From NCBI RefSeq assembly GCF_024347215.1, contig NZ_AP025282.1, forward strand, positions 3,658,001-3,722,000: a stretch of DNA of 64,000 nucleotides, in the 5' to 3' direction. Of the stretch, positions 18,612 to 27,673 are shown piece after piece. Every line of letters begins with the position of its first letter. The first letter of the stretch is position 1. The notes below the pieces were generated by a model, which saw only the letters and a program-made list of their open reading frames with translations, ran no database searches and was not told the origin of the DNA. The stretch comes from Aliamphritea ceti (lineage in GTDB: Bacteria; Pseudomonadota; Gammaproteobacteria; Pseudomonadales; Balneatricaceae). A program made the position numbers and the translations under genes.

Positions 18612-19649
18612 TCAGTTAGAAACTAAATGCTGTGGGATATCCAGACCCATTTCAGAGTAGAAACGGGCAGCGCCTGGATGCAATGGTACCGGCAAGCCAG
18701 CAATCGCTTTTTCCAGTGCCATCGCTTTAGTTGCTTTATGAATACCGTTCAGGAATGGCAGGTTTTCGTAGATAGTTTTGGTCAGCAAATAGACGTCTTC
18801 TTCAGATACATCATCGCGTACCGCCAGGAAGTTTGGCTGTGCCATAGTGTTGATGTCTTTTGTCTGTCCAGGATAAGTGTTTGCCGGAATCACGTAACGG
18901 GTCCACAACTTGTAGCTGCCGTTCGCTTTGGCGATCTGCTCATCGTTAAAGTCCAGTACTGTCATATCATCGCCCAGCGCAGCGTATGCACGGGTAACTG
19001 CACTGGTTGGAACGCCTGAAGGCACGTTCATCCCTTTAATAGAACCGTTCTGTAATGCATCCGCACTTGGACCATAACCCAGATACACCAAATCAAGATT
19101 GTCAGCTTTGACGCCTAAACCAGACAGAATCTGACGTCCGGAACCTTCTGTACCGGAGTTCTTCTTACCGATAGAGAATTTATCGTCATCCAGGTTATCC
19201 AGATCATCGATAGTGCCGCTTTTCACCAGATCAGACTTAACCACGAACTGTTCAACGTTCTGCCACAACATAGACACTGAACGTAAGTGCTCTTGCGGAC
19301 CAGAGTTCGCCAGCGCACCTTCACCACTCCATGCCCAGGCACCGTATAAGCCTTGCATGATGGCAAACTGCGCTTCATTTTCACGCAATAATTTTACGTT
19401 TTCACCGGAACCGGCAGAGTTGATTGCACCCAGAGAGAATTTGTATTTTGGCTCCAGCTTTACTTTAGTCAGTGTCGCCAGCGCAACACCTACCGGATAA
19501 TAAGTACCACCGGTTGAAGCAGTTGCCAGAATATAGGAGCGCTTATCTGCAGCAACAGCAGCTGTCGATACACTCGCCATAGTTGCTACGCTTGCAGCCA
19601 TTCCTAAAGAGATGACCGTTTTCAGAAATGTACGCTTAGTTATGCTCAT
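18612..19649 (-). CDS. TAXI-family TRAP transporter solute-binding protein
   Basis: 345 residues with a signal peptide ending near ATMASVSTAAVAADK. The mature N-terminus YILATASTGGTYYPVG is diagnostic for the TAXI (TRAP-associated extracytoplasmic immunogenic) family. The rest has the two-lobed periplasmic binding fold with AINSAGSGENVKLL. It captures the substrate for the downstream fused permease. The gene lies directly under a sigma-54-type promoter and downstream of a dctBD-like pair on the same strand. Confidence 0.92.
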   Translation of the reverse strand: MSITKRTFLKTVISLGMAASVATMASVSTAAVAADKRSYILATASTGGTYYPVGVALATLTKVKLEPKYKFSLGAINSAGSGENVKLLRENEAQFAIMQGLYGAWAWSGEGALANSGPQEHLRSVSMLWQNVEQFVVKSDLVKSGTIDDLDNLDDDKFSIGKKNSGTEGSGRQILSGLGVKADNLDLVYLGYGPSADALQNGSIKGMNVPSGVPTSAVTRAYAALGDDMTVLDFNDEQIAKANGSYKLWTRYVIPANTYPGQTKDINTMAQPNFLAVRDDVSEEDVYLLTKTIYENLPFLNGIHKATKAMALEKAIAGLPVPLHPGAARFYSEMGLDIPQHLVSN

Positions 19650-19691
19650 TGTGATTTCCTTTTAGAATTTTTGTTTTCACATAGCCTTAAG

Positions 19692-19708
19692 AGCAAAACT
19701 GGGGCCAA
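19692..19708 (-). promoter_or_regulatory. Sigma-54 promoter of the TAXI/TRAP operon
   Basis: The minus strand reads TGGCCCCAGTTTTGCT, matching the -24/-12 consensus TGGC(A/C)C-N5-TTGC(A/T) with the required GG to GC spacing. It lies about 42 bases before the TAXI start. The adjacent DctD-like regulator has an intact GAFTGA loop, as needed to activate sigma-54. Confidence 0.75.
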
Positions 19709-19782
19709 CATTCAAAAAACGCACATAACTAATTGAATATAAATAAAAATACTCAATAAACCTTACTATAAAAAAACTCTGA

Positions 19783-19823
19783 ATAAGCAAGAAGTTGCTT
19801 ATCTGATATCTATTCATAAGCAA
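19783..19823. promoter_or_regulatory. Upstream activator sites for the DctD-like regulator
   Basis: ATAAGCAAGAAGTTGCTTAT (19783-19802) is a perfect 8+8 inverted repeat, and a further ATAAGCAA half-site starts at 19816. They lie 75-130 bases upstream of the sigma-54 promoter, the usual place for an enhancer of this class. Binding by the neighbouring DctD is inferred. Confidence 0.55.
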
Positions 19824-19997
19824 AAAACAGCCTATTCAGACAGACTATTCGCTTTTAAAACCTGTTTGCAGCACAGAACAGCAAAATCACAGAGGCTTTA
19901 ATCGCCGTTTTTATCTCTGCTAATACACCAACCAGGCAGAATGAGCTGTTTTTTGCCTATTGTATTTATATTTATACCAACCAAACAGGTCAGAGAA

Positions 19998-21350
19998 TCA
20001 GGTGTAATCACAACGGTTAATATCGTACTTCACCATTTTTTGATTAAGCGTACGCCGTGGCAATTCAAGCTGTTCCATCACTGCTGCAATATTGCCTTTG
20101 TGAGCAGTCAGAGCCGCACGAATAATCTGGCTTTCAAAGTTAGCAACCTGTGCACCCAGCGATAAACCGTTAATCTCATCACTATTACCCAGAAACTCTT
20201 CCTGAGGAAACAGTACATCCGCCAGAGATAACTCACCATCCAAGGCATAACGAACGGCAGCATTTTTCAGCTCACGAACATTACCAGGCCAGCTATAAGC
20301 CTGCATATTATCAACATCCTGCTGGGTAAACCGGCGCAGTTCACAGTCATGCTGTTGCGCAGCTTTACGGGCATAGTGCTCAAACAGCAGAGGAATATCC
20401 TCCTCCCGTTCCCGCAGCGGTGGTAAACGTAAGGCAGATACATTCAGGCGATAAAACAAATCTTCCCGAAAACCTTCTTCAGTACGCAAATCAGTTTTCG
20501 AAGCAGCTACCACCCGTAAATCAACGTCCACTGGCCGGTTACTGCCCACCGGCTCGACCTGCCCTTCTTGCAGCGCCCGCAGAATCTTCACCTGTAATGC
20601 CGCCGACATACTCTCTATTTCATCCAGAAACAGCGTGCCTTTGTCAGCATACTCAAACTTACCGATCCGGCGCTTATTAGCACCGGTAAACGCACCTGCC
20701 TGATGACCGAAAAGCTCACTTTCAATCAGATTTTCCGGTACGGCACCACAGTTCAGCGGCACAAAACCACTACATCGCCGACCGCTGTATTCATGCAGAC
20801 ACTGGGCAACCAGCTCCTTACCGGTACCGGTTTCACCATAAATAATGACATTGGTATCCAGAACTGCGTACTTAAGAATATCCCGTTTTAATCGCTGAAT
20901 AGCCGGTGAAATACCGATCAGCTTGGCATCAATACCCGACTGCGACGCCAGATTTTCCTGTAAGCGTAAGTTCTCAATAGTGAGGCGTCTTTTTTCACAG
21001 GCACGGTTAATATTCTCGACTAAACGTTCTGGAACAAAAGGTTTTTCAATAAAGTCGTAAGCACCGTTGCGCATCGCGCTTAGGGCCATATCGATATCAC
21101 CGTGCCCGGTAATCAGAATCACCGGAAGCTCAGGGTCACACTGTTGTGCGTGAGCCAGTAACTCTAACCCGTCCATACCCGGCATTTTTACATCACTGAT
21201 AAGTACTCCGGGGAAAGTTTTATCCAGATAAGGCAAAACCTGTTCAGCGGTCTCGCACATGGTGACCTCAAAACCAGCCATGCTCAGCCATTGCTCGGTA
21301 GAATGGCGAATCAGTTCATCATCATCGACCAGCAGAACCTTACCTTGCAT
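19998..21350 (-). CDS. dctD: DctD-like sigma-54-dependent response regulator
   Basis: 450 residues in three domains. The receiver has VLLVDDD near the start and phospho-acceptor LISDVKMPGMDG. The AAA+ sigma-54 interaction domain has Walker A GETGTGKE, the intact GAFTGA loop and Walker B LFLDEIESM. A C-terminal Fis-type helix-turn-helix follows (ALTAHKGNIAAVMEQLELP). Start ATG 21350 has GGAG nine bases upstream; ATG 21368 would add six residues. It pairs with the histidine kinase just upstream and faces the TAXI/TRAP operon, which has a sigma-54 promoter. The symbol reflects the family; the sensed compound is unknown. Confidence 0.88.
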   Translation of the reverse strand: MQGKVLLVDDDELIRHSTEQWLSMAGFEVTMCETAEQVLPYLDKTFPGVLISDVKMPGMDGLELLAHAQQCDPELPVILITGHGDIDMALSAMRNGAYDFIEKPFVPERLVENINRACEKRRLTIENLRLQENLASQSGIDAKLIGISPAIQRLKRDILKYAVLDTNVIIYGETGTGKELVAQCLHEYSGRRCSGFVPLNCGAVPENLIESELFGHQAGAFTGANKRRIGKFEYADKGTLFLDEIESMSAALQVKILRALQEGQVEPVGSNRPVDVDLRVVAASKTDLRTEEGFREDLFYRLNVSALRLPPLREREEDIPLLFEHYARKAAQQHDCELRRFTQQDVDNMQAYSWPGNVRELKNAAVRYALDGELSLADVLFPQEEFLGNSDEINGLSLGAQVANFESQIIRAALTAHKGNIAAVMEQLELPRRTLNQKMVKYDINRCDYT

Positions 21351-21431
21351 ATGTATAATCTCCGGCATTAATCCACATCAGTTATTTCCTGTTATTCATG
21401 GGCGGCTATTCAGTAGTGACGGCAATCTCAG

Positions 21432-23180
21432 TTAAACCATTTCGTACAAAGGTAATACAACCCTGAACTCAGCACCGGTATCTGTATTAGCAGCCTGAAT
21501 CTCACCATTCAGATCACGGCAAATTGAATGCACAATCGCCAGCCCCAGTCCCAGCCCTTCGCCTATCGACTTAGTGGTGAAGAAAGGCTCAAATAAATGC
21601 GCAGCGGTCTCATCATTAAAACCAGGCCCCGTATCTCTGACGGTAAAGCTTACCCGGTTATCAGCATCCGTCTGCATGTGCAGTGACAAACGCTTCTGCC
21701 CCTCAGCCTGTGAAAGCATTGCATCACAAGCGTTGTTCATTAAATTCAGAAAGACCTGCTCCAGACGTGGACTGTCTGCAGCAACTTTTACCTGGAAATC
21801 CGGCCGCTGCCATTCCAGCTGAATAGCCTCTTTTTGACAACGGCCAGCCATCGTCGCCACTACCTGATCCAGCACCTGCAACGGATCAATAGGGGCCAGC
21901 TGCTCAGGTTTTTTGAAGGCAAACACTTTCAGCTGCCGGGTCATCGCCGACATCCGCTCGGTCAGGGTTTCTATTAAATCAAAATTACCCTGTAACGCTG
22001 CTGTATCCTGCGATTCCTGTTCTTTACCCTGTAGCTGCAGCAATCGGTGTCGGGCGATTGATACATAAGTACGCATCGCCGTCAGCGGTTGATTCAGTTC
22101 ATGCACCAGCACGGAAGACATTCGTCCCAGCGCGGCCAGTTTTTCCGCCTGTACCAGTTCAGCCTGCGCTTCCTGCAATGCTTCTGTACGCTGCTGTACC
22201 TTGTGCTCCAGCTGATCATTCGCCTGCTGCAGGGCTAACCGGGTTTCCTGACGAGACTGATTCTTTAAGTGCCGTTCCCGCAATAACAACCCAAGTAAAA
22301 ACAACGCGACACAAGCCGCCAACGTATAGTTAGCCACTGTACGGCTGTCACTGATAACCGACTGTAGCGGGGTAATAACGGTAAAGGTCCAGCCCAGATC
22401 ATCCAGAACCACCGACTGCACCAGCACATCACCCCGACCCGGTAAATTACGCAGTTCAACACTGGAACCATCGCTTAACTGGCGTAATTCTTTAGCGGTC
22501 AGCACATCTCCCAGTGCCCGGCCTGTCCAGTCACTGTTAGCCGCCAGCAATACTTCCTGCTGGTTACTCACCACAAATTCGCTGTGTAATGGTAAACCGG
22601 AACGCAACTGTTCAAGATCAATCCGTACCACCGCCGCTCCGGCAAATTGCTGACGTTCATAAATGGGGGCCGAAAGATAAACTGCCGCTTCATCATCCGG
22701 CGACATTGATACCCCCTGCAAACCTTTTTTCGCCTGCTGGAAGTACAGCTGATCAGCCTGTGTTCGGTAAGCCTCAGTATCATCTCGCCAATGGCTCAAT
22801 GCCTGAACATTGCCATACGTATCCAGCACGAAAAGTGCCGTGGAACCGGCAACCAGATTGATCTGTTCAAGATAACGGCTAACCGCAGTAATTTTATGGG
22901 ATGAAGCACTGCGCAACAGATTCTGCACGTCGCGGCTCTGAGAAATAAGAAAAGGTAAATAGCGGTATTCGTTAAGCCCATTACGAAACTGACTAACCAG
23001 CGTTAGCAACTTATCTTCGCCGGCAAGTCGTAACTCAACCGTCCCCCAGTCCCGGGCATAACGGTTCATTTGCAATGTCAGCAATGCTGATATCAGTACC
23101 ACCAGAACAACAAATGCGACGGTACGCCCAGAGCGTCGCCGGGGTACGGACGCTTTAGCTAATACACTGTCTGCAATCAT
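21432..23180 (-). CDS. dctB: DctB-like sensor histidine kinase
   Basis: 582 residues. A membrane segment at about 20-40 and another at about 285-305 enclose a periplasmic PAS-like (dCache) sensor region. A coiled-coil linker follows (LEHKVQQRTEALQEAQAEL), then the H-box VLVHELNQPLTAMRTY typical of DctB and the ATPase domain with N-box NLMNNACDAM and G-boxes DTGPGF, GEGLGLGL. It should sense a periplasmic substrate and phosphorylate the DctD-like regulator downstream. The two genes are separated by about 80 bases. Confidence 0.88.
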   Translation of the reverse strand: MIADSVLAKASVPRRRSGRTVAFVVLVVLISALLTLQMNRYARDWGTVELRLAGEDKLLTLVSQFRNGLNEYRYLPFLISQSRDVQNLLRSASSHKITAVSRYLEQINLVAGSTALFVLDTYGNVQALSHWRDDTEAYRTQADQLYFQQAKKGLQGVSMSPDDEAAVYLSAPIYERQQFAGAAVVRIDLEQLRSGLPLHSEFVVSNQQEVLLAANSDWTGRALGDVLTAKELRQLSDGSSVELRNLPGRGDVLVQSVVLDDLGWTFTVITPLQSVISDSRTVANYTLAACVALFLLGLLLRERHLKNQSRQETRLALQQANDQLEHKVQQRTEALQEAQAELVQAEKLAALGRMSSVLVHELNQPLTAMRTYVSIARHRLLQLQGKEQESQDTAALQGNFDLIETLTERMSAMTRQLKVFAFKKPEQLAPIDPLQVLDQVVATMAGRCQKEAIQLEWQRPDFQVKVAADSPRLEQVFLNLMNNACDAMLSQAEGQKRLSLHMQTDADNRVSFTVRDTGPGFNDETAAHLFEPFFTTKSIGEGLGLGLAIVHSICRDLNGEIQAANTDTGAEFRVVLPLYEMV

Positions 23181-23236
23181 ATCCCGCCTCCCTGAAAACA
23201 GTTACCACAACAAAGACTCCGCCGTTCAGTAACAGA

Positions 23237-23935
23237 CTACCACTGTCGCAGTGGCGCTTCACCCAGCCGAACCTGCTCGTACCAGTCCGACGGATTCAGC
23301 AATTCAAAAGCCTCATTCACCGGAGGGTACTCCAGACCTTTGTCATGACAATACTTCGCCAGATCACCATAACCCCAGGCAAACAGGGTGTCATTGAATT
23401 CTGCAGCCGGCATTCGCGGCGCATCATACAACCCTGCCTGCATGCGCTGATTCTGTGCTTCAATAAGAATAATACCTGCTGCGGTAGAGACATTCAGTGA
23501 CGCCACCATGCCCATCATAGGTATCAGAATATGCTCATCAGCCAGCGCTGCAGCCTCATCACTGACACCTTCTTTTTCAGACCCCATAAGAAATGCGCAG
23601 GGCTTGGTGTAATCAAGGCTTCGGTAATCCACTGCCCGGTCAGAAAAATGTGCTGCATAGACTTTCATCCCCTGGGCTTTAACACTGCAAATAGCCGACT
23701 CACAGTCCGCATGCAAAACGTTCTTCACCCAACGGTCACTGCCCTGAGTGGTCCCACGAAACCGGTAACCTTCCTTCGGCTCGACACTGTGAATCTCGCC
23801 GATACCAACTGCGTCAGCTGTACGAATCAGCGCCGCGATATTTCTGCCCTTATGCACCTGGTCAGTAATCAGGCTCAGATCAGGCTGACGGCGATTAAGA
23901 GTAGCAATGAATTTATCGCGGCGCTCAGGGGTCAT
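23237..23935 (-). CDS. trmH: tRNA (guanosine(18)-2'-O)-methyltransferase TrmH
   Basis: 232 residues from the chosen ATG; E. coli TrmH has 229. SPOUT methyltransferase motifs are clear: NIAALIRTADAVGIGEIHSV, FLMGSEKEGVSDEA and IPMMGMVASLNVSTAAGIIL, the last forming the deep trefoil knot that binds S-adenosylmethionine. It 2'-O-methylates G18 in the D-loop of tRNAs. ATG 23935 is chosen because homology starts there and GGGA precedes it; in-frame ATGs upstream (to 23971) would add up to 12 residues. Confidence 0.93.
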   Translation of the reverse strand: MTPERRDKFIATLNRRQPDLSLITDQVHKGRNIAALIRTADAVGIGEIHSVEPKEGYRFRGTTQGSDRWVKNVLHADCESAICSVKAQGMKVYAAHFSDRAVDYRSLDYTKPCAFLMGSEKEGVSDEAAALADEHILIPMMGMVASLNVSTAAGIILIEAQNQRMQAGLYDAPRMPAAEFNDTLFAWGYGDLAKYCHDKGLEYPPVNEAFELLNPSDWYEQVRLGEAPLRQW

Positions 23936-24090
23936 GTCTATTCCCATATGAATGGTCATACATCGGAGCAACAGTAACAGCCCCGGCTAAAATGGCGCAC
24001 ATAATAGCAAAATTACAGGTAAGCTCACGGTAATCTATGCCATAATTGGCGCCCTAATTTTCAGAAGACAAACAAGAAACGGAATCCCAA

Positions 24091-24957
24091 ATGTCGCAAT
24101 TGCCGAACATTATTGCCTATCAGGGCGTCGAAGGCGCTTACTCTCACTTGTCCTGCCGACATGTTTATCCAAACATGACAGCCGAGGCCTGCGGCTCTTT
24201 TGTAGATGCAATGTTTATGGTCGAACGCGGCGAAGCTAAACTGGCGATGATTCCGATGGAAAACTCTACCGCCGGCCGCGTAGAAGAAATCTACCGTTTA
24301 ATGCCTAAAACTCAGCTACACATTATCGGCGAGCATTACGAACCGGTTAATCACTGCCTGCTGGGCATTAAAGGTACCAGCATTGATCAGTTGAAAACGA
24401 TCTCGTCCCACCCTCAGGCGCTGGCCCAGTGCCATGACAACATCCGTAACCTGGGACTGGAAGAAATCGCCGGACTGGATACCGCCGGCTCTGCATTTGA
24501 ATTATCACAAAACCCTGATCCAACCCATGCATCCATTGCTTCCAGCCTGGCGGCAGAACTGTATGACCTTGATGTACTGCAGGAAAATTTTCAGGATGTC
24601 GACGGCAACACTACCCGCTTCCTGATTCTGTCCAAAGAACAGGGCATGCCAGCACTGGAAACAGAAAAAACCTACATCACTTCGCTGATGTTCACTGTGC
24701 GTAATATTCCTGCGGCACTCTACAAAGCGCTGGGCGGTTTCGCCACTAACGGCATCAACATGGTGAAGCTGGAAAGTTACATGGGCAGCGGTGCCACCAA
24801 AGGCGCCAGTTTCCACCTGGATGTAGAAGGCCATCCAGACGAGCGTTTCATGCGTTACGCTTTGCAGGAACTGGACTTCTTCACCAAAGAAGTACGTAAC
24901 CTCGGCACCTATGAAACTCACCCTTTCCGCGCAGAAAACCGACCTCTGCCGGAATAA
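24091..24957 (+). CDS. pheA: Prephenate dehydratase (monofunctional)
   Basis: 288 residues with the periplasmic-binding-like catalytic domain (YQGVEGAYSHLSC, PMENSTAGRVEEIYRL, DVDGNTTRFLIL with the catalytic TRF) and a C-terminal ACT domain (ALYKALGGFATNGINMVKLES) for phenylalanine feedback. It lacks the chorismate mutase domain of the E. coli bifunctional PheA and resembles the alphaproteobacterial monofunctional form. It converts prephenate to phenylpyruvate. GGAA precedes the ATG, and a strong terminator follows. Confidence 0.93.
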   Translation: MSQLPNIIAYQGVEGAYSHLSCRHVYPNMTAEACGSFVDAMFMVERGEAKLAMIPMENSTAGRVEEIYRLMPKTQLHIIGEHYEPVNHCLLGIKGTSIDQLKTISSHPQALAQCHDNIRNLGLEEIAGLDTAGSAFELSQNPDPTHASIASSLAAELYDLDVLQENFQDVDGNTTRFLILSKEQGMPALETEKTYITSLMFTVRNIPAALYKALGGFATNGINMVKLESYMGSGATKGASFHLDVEGHPDERFMRYALQELDFFTKEVRNLGTYETHPFRAENRPLPE

Positions 24958-24969
24958 GCAGCAAATATT

Positions 24970-25006
24970 AAAAAGCCCCTTAGCTGCAAAGCTAAGGGGC
25001 TTTTTT
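24970..25006 (+). terminator. Rho-independent terminator after pheA
   Basis: AAAAGCCCCTTAGC and GCTAAGGGGCTTTT flank a 4-base loop, with a T-run on the plus strand and, by symmetry, also on the minus strand. Confidence 0.92.
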
Positions 25007-25090
25007 GGATCCGGTAAACAGGCTCAGTAATGGCTGGCAGAGGCGAAACATAATTCATCTAACCTCTTAGCCAGTACTTATCAAAACTAT

Positions 25091-26257
25091 TCAAAACTCC
25101 GTACTGGCCAGCTTCAGTTGCCGCCCCAGTAACTTAGGCGAACAGCCAAACTGATCTTTGACGTTTTTACTGAAATGAGAGGTGCTGGAAAAACCACAGG
25201 CAATAGAAATTTCAGTAATGCTCTTACTGGTTTTTTGCAGTAGATCCCGGGCCCGGTTTAGTCTCAGTTCCATATAATAGCGGGACGGCTGACTATCCAG
25301 ATATTTCCGGAATAACCGTTCTACCTGGCGCCGTGAAATACCCAACAGGTCTGAAATCTCCTGCAACGATAAAGGCTCTTCTATATTCGACTCCATCAGC
25401 AAAATTGCATCCTGCAAACAAGGCGGCATATAAGTAGAATGCTGGCTGCTATGAGCCCCGCGTTGCGGCTCACTGGATAAACGGGTACGGCAAATCAACT
25501 TATCAGAAACTGCCAATGCAAGCTGCTGGCTATGATCTTCACCGACAAAATGCAGTAATAAATCCTGCACATCACTGCCGCCAGCACAGCTAAAGCGATT
25601 CTTATCTACCACATATAACTGCGAGTTAAGCAGCAATCGCGGATACTCCTCCTGCATCGCCGCCAGGTATTCCCAGTGCGTCGTACAGGCATAATCATCC
25701 AACAAACCGGCCCGCGCTAATGGATAACTCCCCGCACCGAAGGCACCAATGCTTAAATTGAAATTTCCCGCCTGCCGTAACCAGCGTAACAACTGTGGGT
25801 CATCACATCCCTGCCCACCACAGACAACAAGCTTATCCAGCCGTGCCGGATCAAGCCGCTGCATGCTCTGCTGTACACCTACTTCAAAACCTTCATCCGA
25901 CATCACTGCCAGACCATCCCGGCTACATAACGTCCAGCGATAAAGCGTCTGTTCTGCCAGCTTATTCGCATTATTCAACACCCCAACGGCCGCGCTCAGA
26001 CACGCCATAGCAGTGCCGGGCAAGAGCAAAAATGCCACCTCCCTCACCTGCTCAGCCACCTTCGGCACCCATTGCGGCGTAGCAACGGCATTACTCTCTA
26101 CCATAGCTTTTGTTGTGTCTTTCCCAAAAGCAGGTCGAATCACCACCCCTTTAGATTCAACAGGCGGTAAGTCCCGGTCACGGTAAAGCAACGGCACATG
26201 TAAAGGCAGGGAATTAACAGACGTACTGACGTACACAGGTTTAGATATCAGATTCAT
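25091..26257 (-). CDS. GlxA-family AraC-type transcriptional regulator
   Basis: 388 residues: a DJ-1/PfpI-like domain (about 70-245) and a C-terminal AraC double helix-turn-helix (about 285-385, with SLQEISDLLGISRRQVERLF and ITEISIACGFSSTSHFSKN). The nucleophile elbow, normally G-x-C-T-G-A in this family, reads SIGAFGAGSYPLA, so the cysteine is absent and the domain should be only a sensor. Relatives regulate glycine betaine, carnitine or arginine catabolism, but the target here is unknown. The first 60 residues form an unusual N-terminal extension. Confidence 0.85.
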   Translation of the reverse strand: MNLISKPVYVSTSVNSLPLHVPLLYRDRDLPPVESKGVVIRPAFGKDTTKAMVESNAVATPQWVPKVAEQVREVAFLLLPGTAMACLSAAVGVLNNANKLAEQTLYRWTLCSRDGLAVMSDEGFEVGVQQSMQRLDPARLDKLVVCGGQGCDDPQLLRWLRQAGNFNLSIGAFGAGSYPLARAGLLDDYACTTHWEYLAAMQEEYPRLLLNSQLYVVDKNRFSCAGGSDVQDLLLHFVGEDHSQQLALAVSDKLICRTRLSSEPQRGAHSSQHSTYMPPCLQDAILLMESNIEEPLSLQEISDLLGISRRQVERLFRKYLDSQPSRYYMELRLNRARDLLQKTSKSITEISIACGFSSTSHFSKNVKDQFGCSPKLLGRQLKLASTEF

Positions 26258-26616
26258 AGGCGTGGGTCATACATCAGGCTGATTATTATTGTTTGCCGAA
26301 GCTCTCCTGATAATATCCCCAGCGCCCTTACCCGTAAATTTGATAATTCATATGGGAGCTATGAGAAATTCTGTTAGCCAACTTCATTTGATACGGCTGA
26401 AACTGATACGTTCCAGCACTGGTAAATCGATAGAAAACCCTGCAAAATCAAATTTATAGGAGAATGTTTTTGTAATAACGCGTTTGTATAAATGGTCTCC
26501 ATTGCAGCTATCGACAATTCGGCCTTAACAAGCGTATGCCGTCACGCTGATTTGCCGCGGCACTCCAAACCAACCTTAAATTCAGGCGTTAAACACACAG
26601 GATACACAACAAACTA
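26258..26616. other. Intergenic stretch at the left edge of the AT-rich block
   Basis: About 360 bases without a credible gene. The left part should contain the GlxA-like promoter. The right part (26519-26597) starts CCTTAACAAGCG and ends TTCAGGCGTTAAAC; the latter fits the integron attC 3' consensus GTTRRRY, but the internal arms pair poorly, so attC identity is not claimed. Confidence 0.4.
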
Positions 26617-26895
26617 ATGCATAAAAAAGTAGCTTTATACTCATTAATTTGGCCTTTTATAGCGATTATTTGGCTACATATTCCTATTGTAAATATTCCA
26701 ATGGTTTTCTTGTCTATGCCGCTTTGGGATATAGCCCCGTTCGTATCTCAAACAAATGACTATGTTGAGTGGTATTTTTTCGGTCCAATTATTAAAAGCT
26801 TTTACGCTTTTATTGTATTTGGTTTGTATTATTGGGCTGTAGGTATTCCAGTGTACCTAATCATTTGGTGGAAAAAACGGGATAAGTGCATTTAA
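26617..26895 (+). CDS. Small membrane protein of unknown function
   Basis: 92 residues with two hydrophobic segments (about 5-30 and 58-85) joined by an aromatic loop, ending with a KKRDK anchor. I do not recognise a family. The gene is AT-rich unlike the core genes and is the first of five small plus-strand genes that look acquired. Confidence 0.55.
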   Translation: MHKKVALYSLIWPFIAIIWLHIPIVNIPMVFLSMPLWDIAPFVSQTNDYVEWYFFGPIIKSFYAFIVFGLYYWAVGIPVYLIIWWKKRDKCI

Positions 26896-26972
26896 GAATC
26901 ACTTTGCCCATTACTTGTTTTTGCCAACAATTTTTTGCCTGTTAATTATGCGCTATACCGAAGAGTAATCTT

Positions 26973-27548
26973 ATGCCCCAACCCGATTCAGCGAAAATCA
27001 TAACCTTTACCTCACCTAAAGAACTCAGTCTGTGGCTTAAAACTAATCACGCCATTGAAAATGAACTGTGGGTAAAGATTTTTAAGAAAAACACAGGCAT
27101 TCCGAGTGTGACCTGGGATGATGTAGTGATTGAGTCGTTGTGCTGGGGTTGGATAGATGGCATCAAGAAGTCCATAGATGATCAGGCTTACCTCCAGCGG
27201 ATTACACCAAGAAAAGCGCGCAGTAACTGGTCTAAAAGAAACACTGATCATGCGGAACGCTTGATAAACGAGGGTCGGATGATGGCCTCCGGACTCGAGC
27301 ATGTTAATGCAGCTAAAGCAGACGGCCGGTGGGAAAAAGCCTATGTGGTAAGCGAAATAGAAGTGCCGGCGGATTTCTTAGCAGCTCTTGAAAGTGAGCC
27401 AAAAGCAAAACGCTTTTTCGAAACACTCACTAAATCGAATAAGTATGTCATCGCACACGGATTAACAAGTGCGAAGAAAGCAGAAACCAGGAAAAAGCGG
27501 TTTGAAAAGTTCATAAGTATGCTTATTCATGAGGAAAAACCTAAATAA
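26973..27548 (+). CDS. YdeI/OmpD-associated family protein
   Basis: 191 residues. The N-terminal half has ELWVKIFKKNTG, VTWDDVVIESLCWGWIDG and ITPRKARSNWSKRN, and the C-terminal half VPADFLAALESEPKAKRFFETLTKSNKYVIAHGL, the standard YdeI/OmdA layout. Family members are annotated as bacteriocin-protection or OmpD-associated proteins; the biochemical role is not settled. Such genes are frequent in mobile gene cassettes, which fits the neighbourhood. Confidence 0.85.
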   Translation: MPQPDSAKIITFTSPKELSLWLKTNHAIENELWVKIFKKNTGIPSVTWDDVVIESLCWGWIDGIKKSIDDQAYLQRITPRKARSNWSKRNTDHAERLINEGRMMASGLEHVNAAKADGRWEKAYVVSEIEVPADFLAALESEPKAKRFFETLTKSNKYVIAHGLTSAKKAETRKKRFEKFISMLIHEEKPK

Positions 27549-27673
27549 ACCGCATCCGATATAATCAGAATTTAAAGCAATAGCGTTAACAGTTTGCACA
27601 GTTAAACTTCTCTTAAAATTTATCAAAAAATGCTCCACCCCTAAAATGGACGCAATAATTTAAGGAGCATCCT

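Noticed and set aside
26519..26597. Integron attC site
   Set aside because: The 3' end GCGTTAAAC is a perfect R' box, but the 5' box differs from its complement and the inner arms do not pair well. Kept only as a suggestive signal in the cassette finding.
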